Shown: positions 10,577 to 21,500 of the stretch, piece by piece
Numbering within the stretch: the first letter of the stretch is position 1
Layout: every line of letters starts with the position of its first letter
The notes under the pieces: generated by a model
Database searches by the model: none
What the model was told of the DNA's origin: nothing
Seen by the model: the letters and a program-made list of their open reading frames with translations, nothing else
Source: Rhynchopus sp. YZ270_cl-10
Taxonomy: Eukaryota > Euglenozoa > Diplonemea > Diplonemida > Diplonemidae
Reading direction: 5' to 3'
DNA: 64,000 bases
NCBI GenBank assembly: GCA_964035575.1
Contig: OZ037913.1
Coordinates: forward strand, 930,001-994,000
Made by a program: the position numbers and the translations under genes

Positions 10577-13500
10577 ATGAAGTCGCGTGCGCTGATGAGC
10601 GCTGTTTTGGTTGTGTTGTGCGTTGATGCGGTCTATGCGGCTTGTGTTGACAACCATCCGGTTGCCGCTGCAGCTTCGGGGGGTGCGGTGGATACGTGCC
10701 AGGGGCTGAGGGAGCTTCTGGGTGGGTTCTGTTCCGTCCACACAGCGACGTCGCAAGCGATCATTGCGGGTGGTATCGCGGATGTGCCTACGCTTATGTA
10801 TGTCTTCAGCCAATGTCCAGTGACCTGCAGCCTCTGTGCGGCGGACATCAACTGCTTCGACGACGACGTCACAGCAGACGCCGCAATCAACATCCAAAAA
10901 ATAGACTGCGCAGGAGGCGTCTACGCGAATGGGGGCTGTGACAAAATGGGAGCGGTCTTCATTCAGGTATGACAAATAAGGGCGTTTATCGTTTGTTGCT
11001 TCATATTACTCAAATGTCGGGTGGTATGTGTACCTAATAACTACCCCCCCCTCACAGTCCGCTGCGCTAGGTATATCACCACTGCAACAAGATCAATTTA
11101 TTGAATCCTGTCCAAAGTCGTGCGGGCGCTGCACCGCCCCGCCACCTTGCGTTGACAACGACATTGCAGCGAAGGTCATCGAAAGCTCTGTGGTTACTTG
11201 CAGGCAGATGGTCGAGCTCAACGGACGCCACTGCGGGATTAGCGGCGCTGTCTTTTCGGGGTGGACACAGCTGAAGGTAGACGCTTTTGCGTTGGCGTGC
11301 CCGAAGGCGTGCAGGGTGTGCATGGACTCATACGAATGCTTGGATGAGGACCACTTACTGGGCATCCCACAGAGCTGCGAGTACCTCGTTGGTGCCAATG
11401 CAGGGACGTGCTCAAAGACGGGGCCGCTCTTCGCGAACGCAGCTGCGCTAGGCTTTTCTCCACCCATGCTCGACGCGCTCATCTACAAATGTGCGAAGTC
11501 CTGCGGAAAGTGCGGCTGGCCTCCAAACCGCGCCTGCAAAGACGACGACGCTGCAGTCTTCAGCATCATAGGCGAGCCCGACTGCAAGACTGTCTTCCAG
11601 AAGAACGGCCAAACCTGCGGCTTCGGCCCAGTCTCAGCGTCCTACCCAGGTGTCTCGCAAGCGGTCTTTGAGGGGCTCATGAAAACAAGCTGTGCGAAGT
11701 CCTGCCTATACTGCAAGTCTGGCGAGCCAGAGATCGTCAAGGTATGCAGAATAAAGTAACCCCCCATGGTGAGCGTTCACCGTCCAATAAAAGCGTTGTA
11801 AGTGTGTGGATTTTGGAGGTGATCTTTCATGTTTTCTTCGGAAGGCTTAGCGGCCTCTAGTATATTTGCAAGATTTTCTCGGGGGGTATTGTTGGGGTTT
11901 GATTACATAACAACGCAACCACAGAACCCGCCGCAGTACCTTTACTTCATAGAGGATGAGGAGAACCCGCTTCCGGGCGGGCGGTACGAGGTGCTCAACA
12001 CCACGACACGCTGCAACGGGAACCGTGTGTGGAAGTCCGACTACTACACAGCGTACATCTACACGAACACCGATGGGTATTGGACGGCCGGGATGGACCC
12101 CGTGCCAGGGAGGATCCTCAACGACACGAGTATGTGTACACCTACCCACTCCACCACACCATTTACTCTCAGATTCCGGCGATACCAACGAGTCGCTGTG
12201 CCAGCAGTTCACCGAAGTGCTCAGGGCTCACGACATGCACAACTTCACCGTCGCACCCTTCGGTCAAGACCTGCAAATCAAAGCAGGGATGGATGCCGCC
12301 GGCAAGACACTCTGGACATATGGGACGAAGTCAAGGATCCAAGCGAAGGGCTGCCCGTCCGAGTCGCAGTGTCTGCAGCAGAACTGCCTTGAGCCGCCGG
12401 AGAAGAAGACCTGTGCTGACTGCAAGGTTGACCACGCGCTCCTGAAATGCGACGACGATGACGAGGGCGCGAGTACCGTTGTGGTTATCATTGTCGTTGT
12501 TGTGTTTGTGCTTATCATTGCCTGCAACATTGTGTACGTCGGTGGCAGGAGCGGGTCTGCACCAGGCCTGGCGCGTCCTATGAAACAGGAACGAAAAATA
12601 CGTAATAAGATTGCCGCGGTCCTGGTCGGCTACCGCCGCCTCTGGGTGCACTACATGAGTCTGCTTGGTGTCTGCGTGGCGGAGTACAGGATCTCCTTCT
12701 TTGTCTCGGTGATGCTGATTCTGATCACCTTTGGAGCCTGCGGCCTCCCCCTCATCACCGTTGACACAGGCAGCAAGAAGTGGGTCCCGGAAGGCGGGCG
12801 TCTTGAGAGGGAAATTGATTTTGTCGACAAGTGGACGCAAGACACAACCCAGTCTCACGTCATGATTATTATGATCGGCACCGACGACGACTCAAGCGTT
12901 CTCAGCAGGAACTATCTAGAGTCCCTGCTCAAGGTCATGCAACGCCTGCAAACGCTCACGGTCCCAGTCTATTTCAGAAACGGGACCACAGGAAGCTTTG
13001 CAGGATACGACGATTTCTGCCAATCCGTTGACAACCCGACACTAGACACAATCATGCCTGGAGGCAAGCCATGCATCAACCCCTCTGTCCTCGACTGCTT
13101 TTTCGAAGGGTCCTGGCAGGCGGGCGATGTCAGCTTGGGGATGCCTCTTCCAGTTGAGAACCAATCCATCGTTTACAAGAACTTAGAACAGGCATATTAC
13201 GTGGCTGAGCGGATCCAACCTGGACAGCTTGGTAAGTACTCTGGCAAGCCGTCGTTCAGAAACATGACTGACCAGCAGATCAGGGAGCGTTTGTCGCGCT
13301 CGGCCGAGTACTGCGAGCATTGGATCATCTCTGCAACGCTGTCGAGAAGTGAGGCCTTTGGGACCTTCGTCGAGGACGGCATCCCGCGCGGCAAGTTCAA
13401 CGAGACCACGCTTCTGAGCTCAAAGGTGATGTCGAGCATTACGGCGCAGTACCCCGCTAAGCGCGCTAGGGTATTGTCCCACCTACCCCCCCACTTCCTA

Positions 13501-15961
13501 CCCCCACGACAACCTATTGACACCCATCCACAGGAATTCCGTACCCAGCTCAGGCAGTACGAAGAGCGTGACATCGATGATGCCATGACCAGGTGGTACG
13601 AGGTCGTGCAGGATGCCCTCGAGGAGATGGACGCCGACGACGTCGGGTTCCCCAACACACGCATCACAGTGTACATGACGAGCTCGCTGGAGGCTATGTT
13701 CTCTGAGATCGGTAAGAGCCGCTTCCTTATCATGATCATTGGGTGGCTGTTGATGACTTCGTACGTGCTGTTCACACAGTTCTCGATGGATAGGGAGAAG
13801 AACCACTGCATCGTCGGTTTCATCGGGATGTTGATTGTTGTGATCTCGTGTCTCGGGGGTTTTGGCTTTATTGCTTTGGTGGGGATCACCTTTAACCACA
13901 CGATGATTCAGATGCTTCCGTTCCTTGCGCTGGGGCTTGGTGTGGACGATATGTTCATGTTGTTGCACTACTACAAAGGCATTCCTGACAAGGGGCGCAC
14001 CGCGCACGAGGTGATCAGCGACCTCTACAGAGGGGCCGGTGTGTCCGTGACGCTGACGTCCTTCTGCAATATGCTCTCGTTCTTCACGGGCACCATCATC
14101 CCGATCCCCGCACTGCGTGCCTTCCTCATGGGTGCCGGGTTCCTCTGCATCTTCAACTACTCTGCAATGGTGCTGGCGTTCCCGGCTGTGCTTGCGTGGG
14201 AGGCAGACCGTGACCGCAAGGTATGATGCATATGATAGATGTAAACGAAATGGATGTAGGACTACACGGTTGGGTGTCCGGTACAGCCGGTCATTGTACC
14301 AAGGTACACTGTCATGAGAGGGTTTTGTATTTGGAGTCAATGATATGGGCGGGACACACCCCCTTTGTTGCAAATTCAATTAACAGATTTTGGAGAACCG
14401 CACAGAGGACTTCAAGGCAGAGCCCCTGCTCCGCGGCTTCAGCATCCAGAAGCTGGTGGCGAAGTACTACTCCCCGTTCATGCAGCGGACGGTGGTGAAG
14501 CTGGCGATCACAGGGGCGCACACCCTGCTGTTTGTCATTCTGATTATCACTCTGTCGACGGTGGCGCCGCTTGACTTTGGTATTGACATGGCTGACTTGA
14601 CGCCGGAGGGGAGCTTCCTGTCAAAGGGGTTTTCGGTATGCTTCTTTGCCCTTTTGGACTAAACACGAGGCTTGCGAGCCTTTCCTTTCCCTTTAAGAGA
14701 CAGCCAAATGTTAAACCCAGCGTTCCGCAAGATAACAATAGTGTGCACGAGAAGCACATTCACGGCGTTTATTTTATTTTCCCTTGTATGCCAACACCAA
14801 CCACAGGACATCGACACCCACCTGCGCAACCAACGCTTGAACCACGACTTAGTGGTGGAGGACGTTGACTACCCGAACACCGTGAATAACTGGTTGGGTA
14901 TGATAGACGCGATCAAGCATACGAAGTACACATCACGGGACAAGGTCATGGAATCGTCGTGGATGCTGTACTTCTTGTACTTCGCCGAGACGAGCAAAAA
15001 GCTTGTCCTGCTCAACCCGCTTGCAGAAAGCCCCGGCACCGTTTCGCACCCTGTGTACGCTGACTACAGCATCAACGCCTCGGATTTCTACCCACTTCTC
15101 TTCGAGTGGAGAGACCCCGCCAGCGGGCTGACCGCCATCTCAGCACAGCTGACAGACGAATTCGGGTACCTCTACGGGATGGACAACCCGCACAGAGAGA
15201 ACAGAATCCAGATGCTCACCATGGAGTATTCCCTCGACGTCTCGCTCCTGCAGAGCCCTAAGGAGTGGCTCGACCACACAGACGAATACCACGACCTGAT
15301 GGCCTCCTTCATGGGTGAAGGTAGGGCGTACCCGCACCCAAGCGGGATGTATCTGCAGATGGAGGAGTTCACGTCGCTCAAGAAGTACTTCTGGGTGTCG
15401 GTGTTCGCGGCGACGGCGGTGATCTTTGCAAGTTCTATAGTGGTGCCGGTTAGCCTACGGGGCGCGGCTTTGATTGCAATCACATCGTGCCAGGTTGTGG
15501 TTGAGGTGGCTGCGCTTTTGATGATTGGCAACCTTTCGTTTTCGTCGTTGGTTGCTGTGGCGTTGATGGTTGGGATGGGGTTGTCAGTAGAATCAGCTGC
15601 GCACGTTGTTGTAGGATATGAACACGCAACCGGGACACGAAACGAACGTCTGCACATATCAATCTGCAACACCTTCGTCCCTGTCTGCGAAGGTGCCATC
15701 TCCTCCATCCTCTCGTTCATCCTGCTTGCCTTCTCCGTCTTCCCCTATGTAGTAAAGTACTTCTTCCTCGTCTTCCTCGTTGTCATCCTCATCGGACTGC
15801 TCCACGGACTGATTGTCCTCCCCGCGTTGATTGGTCTGGTAGGCAGCACCGACTTTATTGAAGAAGACGACCCCGCAGAAACAAAGACCGACATGAAGCA
15901 AATCGTCCCCGCAGAAAGCCCACCAAAAATGGAAAAGGGGGAAAACCAGGATGTGGAATAA
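10577..15961 (+). CDS. NPC1/Patched-like SSD membrane protein with ShKT-like repeats
   Basis: Seven exons: 10577-10966, 11058-11741, 11925-12129, 12173-13470, 13534-14220, 14387-14635, 14807-15961; about 1,555 aa. Phases match at every join. A signal peptide (about 1-21) is followed by five six-cysteine ShKT-like repeats (about 23-345), each opening Cys-x-Asp-like and ending CxxxC(G)xC. A Cys-rich ectodomain shared with the paralog at 25078 comes next, then a TM at about 527-550. The sterol-sensing-like block at about 920-1011 contains GLGVDDMFML, the RND/Patched proton-relay motif in TM4; its counterpart in the second half is GLSVESAAH, close to the NPC1 TM10 motif. Probably a sterol or lipid permease of the RND class; substrate unknown. 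Introns are 43-183 bp. The 13471-13533 intron (GTATTG donor) is 63 bp with no stop, so retention would stay in frame; it matches a paralog intron position. The start lacks the usual upstream pyrimidine-AG site. Confidence 0.85.
14246..14342 (+). repeat. Family A repeat inside an intron (A3)
   Basis: Lies in intron 5 of the NPC1/Patched-like gene. GGAC/GTCC flanks ACACGGTTGGGT. GGTACA pairs with TGTACC around GCCGGTCAT. These are followed by CACTGTCATGAGAGGG and TTTTGTATTTGGAGTCAA. It is homologous to the intron copy at 4884. Confidence 0.75.
14738..14768 (+). repeat. Family D module in an intron (D6)
   Basis: Intron 6 of the same gene contains GTGTGCACGAGAAGCACATT, i.e. GTGC paired with GCAC around an ACGAGA loop, as in the intergenic D modules. 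Confidence 0.5.
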
Positions 15962-16622
15962 TAGGGGGATAGAGAAAAAAAAATGAAAAAAAGAAAAACT
16001 TTGTTGATGGTGAATGATACTGCAAGTCTCCTTTCTTTATGTTTTGCCGCAGTGATGCACTATCAGATGTTCAAGTGCTTGACCACATTTTTGTTTCTGA
16101 TACACTTTTCGCTTTTAGTGTGTAGAAAAAAAAGGTAAGGTTAGAGTTTTCAAAAATAGAAGATTCAAGAGGGTACTTTTGACGTTGATTACTATACCAA
16201 TTTATCAAAAAAAAAAACTTAAAAGCACACCAAAACAAAGCAAAAAAAAAAGAAGAAGAAAACACGAAATAGTACACATCCCCTCCCCCTTCTTGCAAAA
16301 AAAAGAAAAAAAAAAAAAAATCCTGTACAGTGTATCTTGCACAGGTGGCAACTACACTATTCCAACAATTTTTCAAAAAAAGAAAAAAAAACCCCCATTC
16401 TGGAAAAAAAAAGAACACACAAAAAAAAGCAAAAAAAAAAAAATTACATCGACACGCAAGCAAAAAAAAAAAAAAAGAAGCTATTAAAAAAAAGAGAAGA
16501 AATGAAGTTTCCACTTTCATTTATTTTCTGTACTTCATTGGTATACACATCACACACCCCACACGACCGTCCCCCCCGGTTCTTTCCTTGTGGCGCATCT
16601 GCCTGGGTCCTCTCCCCCTCAG
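15962..16622. other. A-rich spacer 5' of the LINE, with a family E-type repeat
   Basis: No gene seen. Long A runs fill 16200-16500. At 16333-16390 is a family E variant (GGCAACTACACTATTCCAAC, then TTTTTC and an A tail). The same module follows the LINE at 23065. The spacer ends in CTCTCCCCCTCAG directly abutting the ORF1 ATG at 16623. Confidence 0.6.
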
Positions 16623-18506
16623 ATGTCGCTCCTAGCGAAAGCCAGAGAGACCTACGACCGTGCGCAAGCACTGGTCCTAGCGTCGAACTCAGAGGAGACC
16701 AAGATCCTTGCACTACAGTGCATTGATCTCTGCCTGAGTGTCCTGGGTGCCCCCCAGCCTAATCCCCCACATGGTGCTGATAACAGCAACGGCAGCAGCA
16801 GGACCGCATTTGGCGGCGGCAGCAGCAACAGCAACATCAACAGCAGCAGCAACAACTACAACAACAACAACAACAACAATTCCAACAGAAACAGCAACAG
16901 AAACAGCAACAGAAACAGCAACAGCAACAACAACGGCAACAGCAACAGCAACAGCAACAGCAACAACAATGGCAACAGCAACAGCAACGGCAACAGCAAC
17001 AGCAACGGCAGCAACAATAGAAACCGCTCTGCATGGGTGCAGGTCCCCGGCAAGAACAGCGGCAGCAACAACAACAACAGCAACAGCAACGGCAACAACA
17101 ACAACAGCAACAGCAACAGAAACAACAGATACAGTCCGCTGAGTGGCACGCGCGGTGAACGTGGAGAGGAGGATGGCGTCAACGACGACGAAGGACGCGA
17201 CGGCGAGGAGCCCTCGCAGGAATGGGCACACGTGGTGAGAGGCAGCAGGCAGAAACAGAGGCTGCAGAAGTTTTCGGAGTACCGGCGCATTGCTGAGGAG
17301 GAGCCGGATACAGTACGAACGACGTTTTCGCTTATGCGGAGCCAATTCGGGGGCGCCCCAATTTGCCGGGACGTGGACTTGGTGATGACGGCGATGGACT
17401 TGGCGTTCATTGCAGATAACGCAGACGAGGCGAGACTCGCTTGGGAGGCCGTGCTGACACGCGAGGAGGACATCCGGAACGAGGCTGCCTTCCCGAGGAT
17501 CGCCGTGTACGCGAAGAAGCGCTTCTGTTCGCGGTGTGTGGCAGTTACGCTGCGGTCGGAGAATAAGACTCTCAAGCAGCAACGCGATGAGACTTGGTAC
17601 GCGTGCTACTCCCTACTATGGGTGACGGAGATGACGGAGGCGATGCCGAAGACGGTACACGTGAATGCACGACCCTCCACCGCAGTACTCATCTGCACGT
17701 TATCGGAGAAGTTTGCGGATGCAACGACATGGAGACAAGCGGAGCGCAACCCTGGCATTATGATGCCGAGACTGCTGACAGATCTGTGCAAGGTAGTGCA
17801 GCACGTGGTGAAGCCCAGCAACGTGTGGGACTACTTCCGCAGAGAGAACGAACATGGGAATGGGCATGAAATTAGCCTACGCGTACCGGTGAGTAAGGTG
17901 GAGCAGCTGCTGTCGCTGTCGGGGAAACAGGGGCTTTTTCTCAAGCCTCTGAAGTGGCACTGTGGCGGCGACCAGTACCCTGTGGCCTGGCTGGACCGGT
18001 CCGTGACGCTCGAGAGAGCACTAGATTTGAACACACGGAACCCCAACTCCTGCATAGGGCTGGCTGTGGGAGTGAGTGGGGGTTTGGCCCTAAGGATGAA
18101 GCAAGGGGTTGACTTGGACACCGTTCGCAGAGAGCTGCACGGGTCTCTCGCGCCCATGTCGAACGATCCCTCTCTGGTGAGGTACACAGTGTCGGGTGCA
18201 CGGCACTACGAGGAGGCGGCAGACGTCATGTCCGTTCTGCAGAGCACGAGCTGGCCATGCACACAGCTGGCAACATACAAGCGCAAAGGACAGACGTGGC
18301 TGATCGTGGCCGCGAGCACCGCCCCGCACTTCACCAACATTGAGCGCCCAGGCCAGTCCATGGTCACAGTCAGGCCAGCATCGTCTGCGGACAGCCACCG
18401 CCCCCGCACTAACAGGTTCACTGGCAAATTGGTGTTCCCATCAGAGTCATCCGAGATGGAGACGGAAGTCGTTGAGCCAGAGGCGACAGTAGAGCCCGTG
18501 TTGTGA
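16623..18506 (+). CDS. LINE ORF1 protein
   Basis: 627 aa. The start is the ATG directly after CCCCCTCAG; the frame opens about 33 nt earlier, but without an ATG. Residues about 55-170 are an Asn/Ser-rich stretch encoded by AAC/AGC trinucleotide repeats. An acidic linker (EEDGVNDDEGRDGEE) follows, then about 430 residues of folded-looking sequence without a CCHC knuckle that I can see. By position it is the nucleic-acid-binding ORF1 of the LINE; I do not recognise its fold. It terminates in TGA at 18504-18506, followed directly by CGG and an open continuation into ORF2. Confidence 0.7.
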   Translation: MSLLAKARETYDRAQALVLASNSEETKILALQCIDLCLSVLGAPQPNPPHGADNSNGSSRTAFGGGSSNSNINSSSNNYNNNNNNNSNRNSNRNSNRNSNSNNNGNSNSNSNSNNNGNSNSNGNSNSNGSNNRNRSAWVQVPGKNSGSNNNNSNSNGNNNNSNSNRNNRYSPLSGTRGERGEEDGVNDDEGRDGEEPSQEWAHVVRGSRQKQRLQKFSEYRRIAEEEPDTVRTTFSLMRSQFGGAPICRDVDLVMTAMDLAFIADNADEARLAWEAVLTREEDIRNEAAFPRIAVYAKKRFCSRCVAVTLRSENKTLKQQRDETWYACYSLLWVTEMTEAMPKTVHVNARPSTAVLICTLSEKFADATTWRQAERNPGIMMPRLLTDLCKVVQHVVKPSNVWDYFRRENEHGNGHEISLRVPVSKVEQLLSLSGKQGLFLKPLKWHCGGDQYPVAWLDRSVTLERALDLNTRNPNSCIGLAVGVSGGLALRMKQGVDLDTVRRELHGSLAPMSNDPSLVRYTVSGARHYEEAADVMSVLQSTSWPCTQLATYKRKGQTWLIVAASTAPHFTNIERPGQSMVTVRPASSADSHRPRTNRFTGKLVFPSESSEMETEVVEPEATVEPVL

Positions 18507-21500
18507 CGGAGCGAGAAGCGTGACCCCGAGTCGCTCGCAGCCCACAACTACGAGCAGCTTCCCCGCGAATGCATAGAAACACGCCCTGGTCCCCGCCACT
18601 TCCCAAACCGAGCCTCCACATCATCATCATCATCATCATCATTTTCTCCTCGCCCCTTTTTCCCTCCGTCACTCTCAGACACATCTTCTTCCTCTGCTTC
18701 CTCTTCTTCCTCCTCCTCTTCAACGGATAGATCCTCCTCCTCACGTACGTGCTGCTCTGATGCTGAGAACACGCTTACCCTAACGACGATCAACTGCACA
18801 TCCCTGCAGAACTACGCGCACACAATCCGCGACCTTCAGTGCGATATCGTCTGTCTACAAGAGACAAAGTTGACCGAGTCCAAGATATTTGAGATGCAAG
18901 ACTTCTTCACCACAGTATGGTCCCCAGAGTGGGGCCCCCCCATGGATGGCGCACTCGTCCATGGCATCCGCAGTCCACACATTGGGGAACGTGGGGGAGT
19001 GGCCACCATGCTGAAGAGACCGGGCATCATGTTCCTGGACACCGAACTGACGTCTTCTCTGAAACCCACGCTGCGGAAACGTGTGGTGCACACACGTGTG
19101 GCGCTTGGTTCCGGCCGTCTGTTCCTGCATGTGGTGAATGTGTACGCCCCGTCAGGTGACACGCCAAGAGCTACAGTTGCTTCCCGCGAAGAACTCCTCC
19201 ACACAGTGCTTGTGAAGTTTCGAGAAGCCCTGGGTAACGTTCCGTTGATTGTGTGCGGCGACCTCAACACCGATGTGGAAAGATCACCAACATTGCGGAA
19301 AGCACTCGCCAATGACTGGTGCGACGTCGCGCTCCTGGGCAACACTGGGGATGACGGCAAGCCCCCTGTCACGTTCACTCGCAAAGACTCAGCAGGAACC
19401 CGTATCGACTACATCTTGCTGAATAGCGTCGCCGCATATGCCATCCATAGCTGTTGGACACAGAGCATTAACTGCATTCCCAGCCACAAGTCCGTCAACG
19501 TACGGCTCTGCCTCTCAGTGTTTACAGAGTCGACACTCCGTTACACTATTCCCAAACAGATGCCAGAGCTTGGAATTGTGGTGAATGCTGAGACAGTCGG
19601 CAGGAATCTTCTACGACAACACAACTGTGCCGCTGCACTTGCGTCCGGTGATATTGACGATGCGTGGGAAGCGATCGCATTGGCTGGGGAAGGGTTTCTC
19701 CTGCTCGCGGCAAAGGCAGCTGGTGACACGCTCTCCAAAGGGTTCTGTGGCCGCTCCAAGGTTCCCCAGCCGGTGTTGAAGCCGATGTGTGCACCTACAC
19801 GACCGGCGTCTGTTGGTGGGTCTTCCCCCCGACAGGACCAGCTTGCTAAATTCGAATACAAACTCACGGATCTCATTGCAAAGACAGAATCTTGTCCTGG
19901 TGGGGTGATGGAGAATCCTGTGCGCAATGCCTGGGGTAAAGTGTTCCGCACCGCAATTACGCTCAAACTGCTGAGGTCCGAAGAGACGACAATCCCACCC
20001 GCGCTCGAAAAGCAGCTACAGATCCTTAACTCTCTGCTGGACAAGTCCAAGATGCTTATAAACCTTGAGATACGCAACACCCGTCTACAACGCGAGAAGC
20101 AGTACACCACCAAGCTGAAGGTAGATTTTAGCAGCGAACGACGAAAACTCACGGCGTGGTGCATGGGTAAACAGGGTGTTCCTATTTCCGCCCTGCGGGG
20201 CGAGGATGGCGTGCTTACGGCCAACCACAGGGAGATGGACAAACTACTGCGTGATGAATGGAAATCAGTGTTCAACTTATACGACCACGACCATCCCGAG
20301 CCAACTCTCACCTCTTTCGAGCAACGTTTCGGCAGCTTCGTCGCACATTCCCCGATGTCCCTAGACCCGCTAAGTGGTGCTGACTTGCGCAGAACGCTTG
20401 ACAAGAAAGGTAAGCGCACGGACGCCTGCGGAACTGATGGCTGGCGCTCATTGGAGCTTCATGCGATGCCCCTGTGCATACTGGACGGTTTTGCCCGAGT
20501 GTTCAACGCGATAGAGACGAACGGTGTGTGGCCGCAAGCGCTGTTGACCGCCCTGGTGACGCTCCTTCCCAAAGGCGAAGACCAGTCCCCCTTGAAGCTA
20601 CGTCCTGTGACAGTGACCAGTGCGGTATACCGGTTGTGGGCCTGCGCACGCCTGCAGGCAGTTCAACAATGGCAGGAACAATGGGTACACCCGTCGCAAC
20701 ATGGCTTCCGCCCAAAGCACAGCACGAACGACGTCTTGTATGACGTCTTCACACAGATGGAGGACGCTCTGCTCGGTGGCGAACCGCTGCACGGTCTGGC
20801 GCTCGACTTTGCGAAGTGCTTCGACCGCGTACCACAGGGCCTCACCTTGGATCTTGTGGAGAAGATGGGGCTTCACCCCAGGATCATGACACCTCTGCGA
20901 GCGATGTACGCCAAGCTGAGACGGCGGTTCAAGCTGCCCTCCGGCGTAGGAGAGGCGTACTCCGTGACGAATGGGATTCTGCAGGGGTGCCCCCTCTCTG
21001 TGGTGCTCATCAACGCCCTGATATCAGTCCTGACACACTGCGTCACAGCGGAAATACCTGAGGCGTTTGTACGGTCGTTTGCTGACGACGCATACCTTTT
21101 GTCTCGCCATAGTGAAGCTTCGGTGGGGGCATGCCTGCTGCGAGTGGAGGACTTCTGCCGCATCACAGGCATGCGCCTCAACATGGCGAAGACCTTTGCC
21201 TTCTCATCATTGAAGAACCACAAATGCAAGCTGAAGTCTGAGGACAACCATGTGTTCCAGACAACAGAGTCGCTCCGCTCACTCGGCGTGATGATGTACA
21301 GCTCCCTGCGACGCAAGGGGCGATACAACGCTACGGTATACCAGTCAGCCGTGAGGGCGCTCTCATGTTTGGGTGCGACACCGCTCTCCTTCTCCCAGAA
21401 GGTGTCTATTGCCACATCTGCCATCCTCCCTTCAGTGTTATACGAGTCCGCCTTCAACATGCCCCCTCGGTCAGTGATGAATGAACTATCGACGGCAGTG

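Noticed and set aside
16800-17130. CRISPR-like or satellite array from the repeated CAACAGCAAC units
   Set aside because: Simple trinucleotide repeat encoding Asn/Ser in ORF1; no spacers and eukaryotic context.
16713-17582. Minus-strand ORF opposite LINE ORF1
   Set aside because: Val/Ala runs are the antisense of the AAC/AGC repeat; ORF1 explains the region.
18870-18893. ORF2 of the LINE beginning at 18870
   Set aside because: That codon is TTG, and the endonuclease motifs INCTSL and QET lie at or before it in the same open frame; the coding region must extend upstream.
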